Position numbers and translations under genes: made by a program | Notes under the pieces: generated by a model | Told to the model about the DNA's origin: nothing | Seen by the model: the letters and a program-made list of their open reading frames with translations, nothing else | Databases searched by the model: none | Shown: positions 17,022 to 24,700 of the stretch, in pieces | Numbering within the stretch: the first letter of the stretch is position 1 | How the letters are laid out: each line of letters begins with the position of its first letter | Source: Oscillatoria acuminata PCC 6304 | GTDB taxonomy: Bacteria; Cyanobacteriota; Cyanobacteriia; Cyanobacteriales; Laspinemataceae | NCBI RefSeq assembly: GCF_000317105.1 | Contig: NC_019693.1 | Location: forward strand, 5,395,227-5,459,226 | Direction of reading: 5' to 3' | Length of the DNA: 64,000 nt

Positions 17022-17879
17022 TTATTCGGGATCTATCGGTTCGGGTTCCTGGGAAGGGTCGGGAATGGGGAGTTGTTGATTCTCTCCTTCTTCGGGGAAG
17101 GGTTCAGGAACGATGCGATTTTGTTCGATACTTTCTTCGGACGTTTGAATCCATTCTTCTAAAGGGCGATCAACTGCATTTTCTAAGTTTGTTGAGAGTA
17201 ATAAAACAGGTTGAGTGGTGAGAGTACCTCGGCGAGGATCGACTTGGGCGTACAGATTGCTGCCGGTAAAGTCACGATTCCCCACAACCAATTGATAAGT
17301 TTCTCCGGTTCGGAGGGTAATGTCAATGGTTGCCTGGGGATTTTCTAACCCATAATCTCTAATTTGTTGGGGGGTGGCACTCAGAACGCGATCGCTATTT
17401 CCTCTGACTACTTCATTCAACAAAAAGGCCACATAAGCCTCATTGGCCGGATAGGTGGCGGGAATAGCAGAGGTCGCAGGATCAGGGTTTGGTGTTTCTG
17501 TTGTTTCTGGTGTTTCTGTTGTTTCTGGTGTTTCTGTTGTTTCTGGTGTTTCTGGTGTTTCTGTTGTTTCTGGTGTTTCTGGGGTTTGGGGAGTCAGGGT
17601 TTCGAGTGGATTCGGTGTATTTTCGATGACTTCCATAATCCAAAGGGGTTCGCCCGGTTCTCTACTTTCTGCGATCGCCCCCCGTTGAAAGCGCAATGTT
17701 CTTTCCTCCGTCGCCAGCACAAAAGATTTTACCTGGTCTTCTGAAAAGGTAAAAATTTGCCTCTGATTTTCCAGGGCCGCTTCCTGGGATGGCACAACAT
17801 TCACCTCATAGAAATAAACCGCACCTGTGAAGCTGACCGCTAGGAATAACAGCAGTAAAGTAGACCGTTGAAATTTCAT
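17022..17879 (-). CDS. DUF4340-family membrane-anchored protein with Thr/Glu/Pro repeats, 285 aa
   Basis: An N-terminal membrane helix (residues 6-24) leads to a periplasmic DUF4340 domain: residues 38-85 (IFTFSEDQVKSFVLAT) and then 140-230 (LLNEVVRGNSDRVLS, LENPQATIDITLRTG, YAQVDPRRGTL). Between them lies an inserted tract of about 50 residues made of T-E-T-P-E-T units. The C-terminus is Pro/Glu-rich. DUF4340 proteins are typically the last gene of a GldG-like ABC cluster, exactly as here: the start is 25 bases after the GldG-like gene. It presumably works with that transporter at the membrane surface. The repeat tract makes the reverse strand look like an open frame too. Confidence 0.85.
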   Translation of the reverse strand: MKFQRSTLLLLFLAVSFTGAVYFYEVNVVPSQEAALENQRQIFTFSEDQVKSFVLATEERTLRFQRGAIAESREPGEPLWIMEVIENTPNPLETLTPQTPETPETTETPETPETTETPETTETPETTETPNPDPATSAIPATYPANEAYVAFLLNEVVRGNSDRVLSATPQQIRDYGLENPQATIDITLRTGETYQLVVGNRDFTGSNLYAQVDPRRGTLTTQPVLLLSTNLENAVDRPLEEWIQTSEESIEQNRIVPEPFPEEGENQQLPIPDPSQEPEPIDPE

Positions 17880-17904
17880 CTTTTTTGTCGTTTGCTCTTG
17901 CGCT

Positions 17905-19665
17905 CTAACGTCGTTTCCACCACAAACTGGCGGCAGTCAGCAATCCAAATAAGGGTAAAAATACCACAGCAGCCAAAGCTAACTGTTGAGCTTGTTCCCG
18001 AGTCATCGAGATTCGACGATTCAGAACGGCTTTAGGACGAATGGAGAGAGTTTGTTCATTTTGCTTGCTTAACCAGCTTACAGAATTGAGGAAAACATCT
18101 CCATTTAATTGCAATTGAAAGTTCCCATCAATTACAAATTCTGAGTTACCAATCACCACCATTCGAGCTTCCCTTCGAGTTGTTGGTTCGTCCGTTGTTG
18201 GTTCCTCCGTTGTCACTTCGTCTGTTGTTGGTTCCTCCGTTGTCACTTCGTCTGTTGTTGGTTCCTCTGTTGTTGGTTCCTCTGTTGTTGGTTCCTCTGT
18301 TGTTTCTGGAGTTGTTGGTTCCTCTGTTGTTGGTTCCTCTGTTGGTTCTGGAGTTGTTGGTTCTGGAGTGGGACTCTCTGTGGCGATCGCTTTTGTCTTG
18401 GCGACCCCCAAGATCAGAGGTCCGGGGCGATCGCTTTGAGGATCGAACCTCAGATTCGGGTCTTCAGGGGTAGACTCCGCCCAACTTTGCTCCCCAGTCA
18501 ACAGCAGCGGGGTACTCTCGACCCCCTCCACATCACTCAGCAACAGGGGACGCGCTAACGGATAGAACGAATAACCCCCTTGAAAGTCACGGACAATCGG
18601 ATGGTCTCCATAATTGGTAATTAAAGGGGCCGCAGGACCGAATCCGACGAGTTCACCACTGCCTGAACTATCGATCGCAATGGTTTGATCCAGTTCGATT
18701 CCCCACTCACTCAGCAGGGGCTCCAATCCGGGATTGGTATCCGGGTCGATCGCCACAAATAGGCTCCCACCTTGTTGCAAATAGCCTCGTAACGCTTGGA
18801 CTTCCTGGGGAAATAAGGGTTGTTTGGGTCCAGCAATCACCACCAAGGCGGCATCGGGGGGGACCCGAGGCAATCGCGCCAGGTTCAGGGGTTCTACCTG
18901 AAAATTTTTGTCCTGCAAGCTGGCAACCGCTTGAGAGATCGCACCTCGTCCTGTTTCTAAAGAACGTTCTCCATGACCTTGCAGGAAATATACCTTGTAA
19001 ATGCGATCGCTCGTAAACTGCTCTAAACTACTCGTTAGCCTCGATTCCGAGAGGGGGGAAACGGTACTCACCGTCTGCACAAATTGCTGCCTTGTCCTAT
19101 CCTCCGATGCCAGATAAACCTCGCCAAAACTTTGAACCCCAAATTGCCGCACCACTGTGGGTTGCCGTACAGGATCCACATATTGAAAACTAAACAAATC
19201 CGGCGCTTGGCGACGATAATTTTCTAGTAATTCCAGATCCCCGCGTTCCGGTTCCCCCGCGAAAATCCACACTTTCACAGGTTGAGGCAGATTTCGCACC
19301 AATTGTTGGGTTTGCGGGGCGAGAGTAAAGCGCTGATTTTCCGTTAAATCAAAGCGTTCTGTATAGCGAACCCCTAGAAAATTAATGATCCCTAAAATCA
19401 CCAGAACCGATACCGTTGCAACGAAGGCATTAGTCCCCGCTTCTGCCGATCGCGGATTCCATCCGCCTTCAGCATTCGTCAGCATCCACACCAGCCATAA
19501 CAAGAGGATAGTGACACCGGCAATTACCAGGCCACTGGTCACAGGTTGCCACCCCGTCAGGAGTCCAGGAATTGCCCCGCCAATCGTCAGGAACAGTCCC
19601 AACAAGACGGCATATTTAAAATACTTGTTCAAGAAGCCCCGAGGCTTTTGTTCAACGGTTTTCAT
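17905..19665 (-). CDS. GldG-like ABC transporter auxiliary protein, 586 aa
   Basis: Three N-terminal membrane helices (about 17-36, 40-63, 80-103) are followed by a large periplasmic part of the GldG type (RYTERFDLTENQRFTLAPQT, then VKVWIFAGEPERGDLELLENY and a later LQGHGERSLETGRGAIS) and a C-terminal helix (about 558-578) ending in basic KRR. A low-complexity tract of about 70 residues, T-E-E-P-T-T repeats, sits before the final VVIGNSEFVIDGNF segment. In gliding Bacteroidetes GldAFG is an ABC system; in cyanobacteria the same triad is common but its substrate is not established. It is third in the operon ATPase, permease, GldG-like, DUF4340. Confidence 0.88.
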   Translation of the reverse strand: MKTVEQKPRGFLNKYFKYAVLLGLFLTIGGAIPGLLTGWQPVTSGLVIAGVTILLLWLVWMLTNAEGGWNPRSAEAGTNAFVATVSVLVILGIINFLGVRYTERFDLTENQRFTLAPQTQQLVRNLPQPVKVWIFAGEPERGDLELLENYRRQAPDLFSFQYVDPVRQPTVVRQFGVQSFGEVYLASEDRTRQQFVQTVSTVSPLSESRLTSSLEQFTSDRIYKVYFLQGHGERSLETGRGAISQAVASLQDKNFQVEPLNLARLPRVPPDAALVVIAGPKQPLFPQEVQALRGYLQQGGSLFVAIDPDTNPGLEPLLSEWGIELDQTIAIDSSGSGELVGFGPAAPLITNYGDHPIVRDFQGGYSFYPLARPLLLSDVEGVESTPLLLTGEQSWAESTPEDPNLRFDPQSDRPGPLILGVAKTKAIATESPTPEPTTPEPTEEPTTEEPTTPETTEEPTTEEPTTEEPTTDEVTTEEPTTDEVTTEEPTTDEPTTRREARMVVIGNSEFVIDGNFQLQLNGDVFLNSVSWLSKQNEQTLSIRPKAVLNRRISMTREQAQQLALAAVVFLPLFGLLTAASLWWKRR

Positions 19666-19832
19666 GGTTATGAAGAAACAATCAACTGCGGTGTGGGCGG
19701 GAGTTTTTTCGGATTCTCCTTTTGAGTAAGAACCCGTCGATTATTGGGGTTATAACTTGACCCTTTTCCGGGAAAAAATCAAGAGATAACCGGCCAGTAA
19801 TCGAGATGCTATTCCGTTTAAAATCAGAAAAT

Positions 19833-20645
19833 TTAACTCCGTTGGAAGCGCAAAGCATCAATAGACTGAGCGGTGAGAAAGATTCCCAAAACCCCATAAC
19901 TGCCCAATAAAATTACACTACTCGTATCCAACGTGCCGCGAATCAGGTTGGTGTAATGGTTAAGAATCGATAAATGCTCTAAAACACTGCCGACTGGACC
20001 ACCAATGGCTTGAGCGACCACATCGATCGCCCAGAGAAATAGGACCAAAACAAAGGTTAGGATAGCCGCTAAAATTGTACTATCGGTCAAGGAAGAAATA
20101 AACATTCCCAGGGAAAGGACGGTAGTCGCTAACAAAATTAACCCAAAATGGGCCAGCAAGGGAACGGCCAGGGGCATCGGGGGGGTCGCTGCATTCAGGG
20201 CGATGAGTTGGAGGACCAATAACGGCAGAATCATCGTGATATAAAACGTCACGACTCCGAGGAGTTTGCCCGTTGCCACCGCCCAGTTCGTAATCGGAGA
20301 AGTCGCTAACAATTCCAGGGTTCCGCGCTTGCGTTCTTCCGCATAGAGTCCCATAGACAACATCGGCAGAATGAATAAAGAGAGGGAACCAATGGTTTGC
20401 AAAAATTGTTGTAAGAATTCGTAAGGCACATCGAAGGGCGGAATCGCAATTCCCATTTGTTGTCCTTGGGCATCCATCATCGCTACTTGTTGAATCAAGC
20501 CCCCATCAGCGAGTAACATGGCCACAAAAAATAAGCCGGAAATGAACCAAAAAAACCCGGCAATTAAATAGGCTAAAGGGGAGATAAAATAACTCTGTAG
20601 CTCCTTGCGATAAATAGCCACAATATTGGCAACAATCGTTCCCAT
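19833..20645 (-). CDS. ABC-2 type permease, GldF-like, 270 aa
   Basis: Six membrane helices in an ABC-2 permease arrangement, beginning IYRKELQSYFISPLAYLIAGFFWFISGLFF and containing the conserved MLSMGLYAEERKRGTLELLATSPI, which is the family signature. The ATG follows the stop of the ATPase gene with no gap (TAAATG), so the two are translationally coupled. A 167-base gap then separates it from the GldG-like gene. With the upstream ATPase it forms the transport core; the GldG-like and DUF4340 proteins are probable periplasmic partners. The substrate is unknown; related ABC-2 systems export or assemble envelope components. Confidence 0.92.
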   Translation of the reverse strand: MGTIVANIVAIYRKELQSYFISPLAYLIAGFFWFISGLFFVAMLLADGGLIQQVAMMDAQGQQMGIAIPPFDVPYEFLQQFLQTIGSLSLFILPMLSMGLYAEERKRGTLELLATSPITNWAVATGKLLGVVTFYITMILPLLVLQLIALNAATPPMPLAVPLLAHFGLILLATTVLSLGMFISSLTDSTILAAILTFVLVLFLWAIDVVAQAIGGPVGSVLEHLSILNHYTNLIRGTLDTSSVILLGSYGVLGIFLTAQSIDALRFQRS

Positions 20646-21758
20646 TTAGTTTTCTTCTCCTTCTTTTTCTTGTTCTTGTTCTTGTGCTGCTTCTTCAATT
20701 ACCTCGGCATCTGCGATCGCCTCTTCATCGGTTTCCTGCTGCACCGATGCAGGGGAAATCAGCAAATCGGACTCCGCCTCTGACTCGGTAATGGTTTCCT
20801 CCGTCGTCAGTTGCAAAAATAGATCTTCCAAACTTGCTTGGGTGCGTCGCATCTCATGCACCCGAAATTTCTTCCTCACCAACTGAGCAATGATTTCGGG
20901 ACCCGGTTCCATCCCCACTTCCGCGATCGCCTGAATCTTGCGCCGAGAAGGAGGCAACTTCTGATCCGAAACCCATTCTGCCGATCGCACTCCCGGGACT
21001 TTTTCCAGGGTTTTGAGAAAATCACCCCCATCTTCCCACTCATCCCAGAGTTCTGCCATCTCCCCTTCCAACTCATAGGAAGTCCCCCCCGTGAGTTGCA
21101 CCATCAACTCATCCGGGGAACCTGTCGCCACCACCTGACCCCGATTAATAATCGCCACTCGGCTACAGGTCATGCTGACTTCCGGCAAAATATGGGTAGA
21201 CAAAATAATCGTATGGTCTCCCGCCAAACTTTTAATCAGATTCCGTACCTCAATGATTTGCCGGGGATCCAAACCCACCGTCGGTTCATCCAAAATAATC
21301 ACCGGGGGGTCATGGACAATCGCCTGAGCAATCCCCACCCGTTGGCGAAACCCCTTAGACAGCTTGCGAATCAGAACCGATCGCTTTTCTTCCAGATTGC
21401 AACGCTTGAGCGCCCAATTCACCCGTTCTGGGCGATCTCCCGGACGCACTTGTTTCAGTCGCGCCACAAAATGCAAAAATCCCTCCACCGTCATATCGGG
21501 ATATAAAGGAGGCGTCTCCGGCAGATAACCAATTCGTTGCCGCACTGCCATCGAATCTTCATGGACCTCGTAACCTGCCACCTTGGCGGTGCCGCTATTG
21601 GCCGGTAAATACCCCGCCAAAATCCGCATCGTCGTGGTTTTGCCTGCACCATTAGGACCCAGAAATCCTAAAATTTCCCCAGGCTCCACCGTAAAGGTGA
21701 CATCCTGAATGGCTGGTGTCGAGCCATAAATTTTGCTCAAATGCTCAACTTCAATCAT
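20646..21758 (-). CDS. ABC transporter ATPase, GldA-like, 370 aa
   Basis: Residues 1-240 are a full ABC ATPase: Walker A GPNGAGKTT (34-42), signature LSKGFRQR (133-140), Walker B VIILDEPT (153-160) and a switch His in ILSTHILPEV. After residue 240 comes an extension found in long GldA-like ATPases (GVRSAEW, VRKKFRVHEMRRTQASLEDLFLQLT), and then an acidic low-complexity tail of about 45 residues rich in Glu and Gln. It is first of the operon with the permease directly adjacent. A 583-base gap upstream, shared with a divergent gene, presumably contains the promoter. Confidence 0.95.
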   Translation of the reverse strand: MIEVEHLSKIYGSTPAIQDVTFTVEPGEILGFLGPNGAGKTTTMRILAGYLPANSGTAKVAGYEVHEDSMAVRQRIGYLPETPPLYPDMTVEGFLHFVARLKQVRPGDRPERVNWALKRCNLEEKRSVLIRKLSKGFRQRVGIAQAIVHDPPVIILDEPTVGLDPRQIIEVRNLIKSLAGDHTIILSTHILPEVSMTCSRVAIINRGQVVATGSPDELMVQLTGGTSYELEGEMAELWDEWEDGGDFLKTLEKVPGVRSAEWVSDQKLPPSRRKIQAIAEVGMEPGPEIIAQLVRKKFRVHEMRRTQASLEDLFLQLTTEETITESEAESDLLISPASVQQETDEEAIADAEVIEEAAQEQEQEKEGEEN

Positions 21759-22341
21759 GAACGGATATTGTGCGCGTTTTTTTTAACCAATGATTAATAA
21801 TAGACAAGATATTCCCCAGCAGTCACAACCCCACCGCAACCGAAGGACCCGATACCTTGGACCCTCATCGCGAATTCCTAGGGGTTTTAATCCGCTTCAA
21901 GAAGACCGACAGCAGATTTTCCCTGAGTTTACAGGGATCGCAGGTGGGTGAATGGGTGACAGACCCTAGGGCCAAATTGCAGAAAGTCACCCTATAGAAT
22001 AGCTTGTTCTGGTGACAATCAGGGGAGTGTCATACCCCCTCACCCAAAAAGCTGATTGACCCTGGCACGAGGCGATCGCTACAGTTGTGCCAATTCCACT
22101 TGTGACCGTCATCCTCCCTATCCTCCAGAATGTCCTTCGTACAGTGTAAACATAATCGGACGACCAAGGACGATGTAACGGGCTTGGGCTTCATCACCCA
22201 CCACCCTTTCCGGCGAGCGGTGCAATTACCAACTCTCTGGGTGCGCTCTCTAGCCCCTATCTAATGCTCCCGAAACTGCCGCCCATTCCCCTTGGTGTGA
22301 CCCGGTTTTTACCAGCAAATACTCAGGAATTCTCATCAATT
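21759..22341. other. Intergenic region between divergent genes, no gene seen
   Basis: This 583-base stretch lies between the GldA-like gene (minus) and the SLH protein gene (plus). It holds a T-rich segment just upstream of the ATPase start (gcgcgttttttttaacc). I find no RNA gene, open frame with coding character or clear repeat. It must carry two promoters, but no convincing -10/-35 pair can be named. Confidence 0.6.
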
Positions 22342-24423
22342 ATGGCTACATTTTACGTCGATCCTACCAACGGAACCGATTCTGCTGCCGGTAGTCAACA
22401 GGCTCCTTTAAAAACCCTCACCGCAGCCTTGGAAAAATCCACCACCGGCACCACAATCAAGTTAGCCAACGGCTCCTATACCGGAACATCAGGGGAAAAA
22501 TTCCCCCTCCTTGTCAAAGCTGGAGTGACCCTTGTTGGTGATGACGCCACTAAAGGGAAAGCCATCATCATCCAAGGGGGTGGGACAAAGACTGTGGGTA
22601 AATGGCCCAACCAAAATATCACGATGTACCTGGAAGAAGGGGCCGAACTGCGCGGGGTCACCGTCACGAACCCCGGTACTTCTGGGGTTGGGGTCTGGAT
22701 CCACGGCGTCTCCGCCACGATCGCCAATAGCACTTTATCTAAGTGCGGTCGCGAAGGGGTCTTTGTCAGCGATGTCGCCAAACCCACTATCGTCGAGAAC
22801 GTTTTCTCCGAGAATACAGGTAACGGGATGTCATTCGTTGACAATGCCAAAGGGGAAGTGCGAGGCAACCTGTTTCAAAAAACCGGCTATGGCTTAACCA
22901 TCGGCTATCAGTCAGCACCTTTGCTCAAAGATAACCACATTCTGGAAAATCGCACCGGGGTCGTCATTAATGGTGACGCCAGTCCCGTTCTTCGCGACAA
23001 TACCATCGAAAAGAACGAGCAAGACGGCATCACCGTTACCAATAATGCCAAAGTAGACCTAGGGACGAACGAAGACCCTGCCGGTAACACGATTAAAACC
23101 AACGGGCAGTATGATGTCCAAAATGCCAGTACCCAGAAAATCTTCAGTACCGGCAATACCCTGAGTACGACCACCGTCAAAGGTGATATCGAGTTTGTCG
23201 CCAGCAGTGTTCCGGGTCCTGACGATTCAGACGATGACTCTGACTCTGAAACCCCGACCAAATTAACAGATATCGCCGATCACTGGGCGGCACCTTTTAT
23301 CACCGCAATGGTGGAGAAAAAGTTGATTGCGGGGTTCCCTGATGGTACCTATAAGCCAGAAGAGAAGCTGACTCGCGCTCAATATGCGGCGATTGTGGCG
23401 AAAGCGTTTAATGAAACCCTGAGTGATACCACGACGGACTTCACCGATGTCGCCAGTGATTTCTGGGGCAAAGAGGCGATCGTCAAAGCCAACCGCATGG
23501 GCTTTATCGCCGGATTCCCGGATGTGACATTCCGTCCTAATGACAATTTGACTCGGGTCCAGGCCCTGGTTTCTTTAGCCAGTGGGTTGAAACTCAGTGA
23601 CGGGGATGCAGCAACCCTGGGATATTACACCGATCGCGCTCAAATCCCCAGCTATGCCACCGATGCCGTAGCAGTCGCTACGGAAAAAGGGATGGTGGTT
23701 AACTATCCCAATGTCAAAGAACTCAATCCGATGCGGGAAATCACCCGGGCGGAAGTCGCGGCGATTATTTACCAAGGCTTAGTCGTCAAAGGACTCGCCA
23801 CCGCGATTACTTCCCCTCACATCGTGGCATCCGATGTCAAATCCCAGCCTTTGAGCGATATTGACGGTCACTGGGCCGAACCGTTTATTCTCGCTTTATA
23901 CAACACCGGAGCAGTCGGGGGCTATCCTGATGGCACCTTCAAGCCCGATGACAAAATGACCCGGGCGCAATATGCCGCCTTACTCACGAAAGCCTTAAAT
24001 CCCCCAGTTAAACGGGATGCAGCCACTTTCAAAGATGTTGCCGAAGATTTCTGGGGCTATGTCGCCGTCCAAACCGCCTATAAGAGCGGATTTATCTCCG
24101 GCTTCCCAGATAACACCTTCAAGCCGACTGAAAATGTCCAGCGCGCCCAGGTGATTGTCTCTCTGGTCAATGGACTGGAGTTATCCGGTGGGGATGCCGA
24201 GAGCTTAACGAAATTCAGCGATCGCACCAGCATTCCCGAATATGCTAAGGAGGAAGTAGTCACCGCCTTGGCAAAGGAATTAATTGTGAGTTATCCCAAC
24301 CCGGACAAACTCGAACCCACTCGCGATGCCACCCGCGCCGAAGTCGCTGTGATGATTTATCAAGCCTTAGTCAATGGCGATAAAATTGTGGCGATCAACT
24401 CGGAATATATCCTCTCTGCTTAA
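22342..24423 (+). CDS. DUF1565 right-handed beta-helix protein with six SLH repeats, 693 aa
   Basis: I use the ATG at 22342 because the conserved DUF1565 start MATFYVDPTNGTDSAAGSQ begins there; the frame opens 26 codons earlier. Residues 1-270 are a DUF1565/parallel beta-helix region (VFVSDVAKPTIVENVFSENTG and similar rungs). A short Asp/Ser linker follows, then six S-layer-homology repeats in two blocks of three: ITDIADHWAAPFITAM, FTDVASDFWGKEAIVK, YTDRAQIPSY, then LSDIDGHWAEPF, FKDVAEDFWGYVAV and FSDRTSIPEY. SLH triplets bind secondary cell-wall polymer, so the beta-helix is likely displayed at the cell surface. No signal peptide is visible at this start, which is odd for a surface protein. 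A strong terminator follows. Confidence 0.92.
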   Translation: MATFYVDPTNGTDSAAGSQQAPLKTLTAALEKSTTGTTIKLANGSYTGTSGEKFPLLVKAGVTLVGDDATKGKAIIIQGGGTKTVGKWPNQNITMYLEEGAELRGVTVTNPGTSGVGVWIHGVSATIANSTLSKCGREGVFVSDVAKPTIVENVFSENTGNGMSFVDNAKGEVRGNLFQKTGYGLTIGYQSAPLLKDNHILENRTGVVINGDASPVLRDNTIEKNEQDGITVTNNAKVDLGTNEDPAGNTIKTNGQYDVQNASTQKIFSTGNTLSTTTVKGDIEFVASSVPGPDDSDDDSDSETPTKLTDIADHWAAPFITAMVEKKLIAGFPDGTYKPEEKLTRAQYAAIVAKAFNETLSDTTTDFTDVASDFWGKEAIVKANRMGFIAGFPDVTFRPNDNLTRVQALVSLASGLKLSDGDAATLGYYTDRAQIPSYATDAVAVATEKGMVVNYPNVKELNPMREITRAEVAAIIYQGLVVKGLATAITSPHIVASDVKSQPLSDIDGHWAEPFILALYNTGAVGGYPDGTFKPDDKMTRAQYAALLTKALNPPVKRDAATFKDVAEDFWGYVAVQTAYKSGFISGFPDNTFKPTENVQRAQVIVSLVNGLELSGGDAESLTKFSDRTSIPEYAKEEVVTALAKELIVSYPNPDKLEPTRDATRAEVAVMIYQALVNGDKIVAINSEYILSA

Positions 24424-24478
24424 AATCTGGACCGGGACTAGCTTTGTATAAACCTGAGTTAGTCCCTCATGACGCCCT

Positions 24479-24513
24479 AAAAAATGGACTGGTTTAATGC
24501 CAGTCCATTTTTT
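24479..24513 (+). terminator. Rho-independent terminator of the SLH protein gene
   Basis: A 14-bp perfect stem aaaaaatggactgg / ccagtccatttttt with a 7-base loop is followed by a T-rich end, 56 bases after the stop codon. The flanking A and T runs make it usable on both strands, though the gene on the other side (GGDEF-EAL, minus) ends about 190 bases further. Confidence 0.9.
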
Positions 24514-24577
24514 ATTGTTGTGAAAAGCCAAGACTGATACCAAATCTGGGTTTTGATGACCCCAAATCATTGTTTCT

Positions 24578-24629
24578 TGTAGGGGCGCAATGCGCAGGCC
24601 CTTGGGGCGTATGCAATACGCCCCTACAA
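24578..24629. repeat. Palindromic repeat of the gtaggggcg type, copy 1
   Basis: The ends ttgtaggggcg and cgcccctacaa are exact inverted repeats of 11 bases and enclose gcaatgcgcaggccc and gtatgcaatac, which also partly pair. A second, perfect member of this family is at 48690-48740. Confidence 0.75.
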
Positions 24630-24700
24630 ATCAATACACCTTGACAGGGCTACCCTAAAGATATAGAGGGAATGCGTAAGTCTGGACCGAAGAGAAGAGT

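Noticed and set aside
17455-17688. Open frame VSGVSVV repeats on the plus strand
   Set aside because: It is the reverse of the Thr-Glu-Pro repeats of the DUF4340 gene; low-complexity DNA stays open on both strands.
18180-18473. Leu/Val/Pro-rich open frame on the plus strand
   Set aside because: Same reason: antisense of the TEEPTT tract in the GldG-like gene.
20838-21506. Open frame of 222 codons antisense to the GldA-like ATPase
   Set aside because: The ATPase motifs on the minus strand are complete; the antisense product is His/Arg/Pro-rich with no domain.
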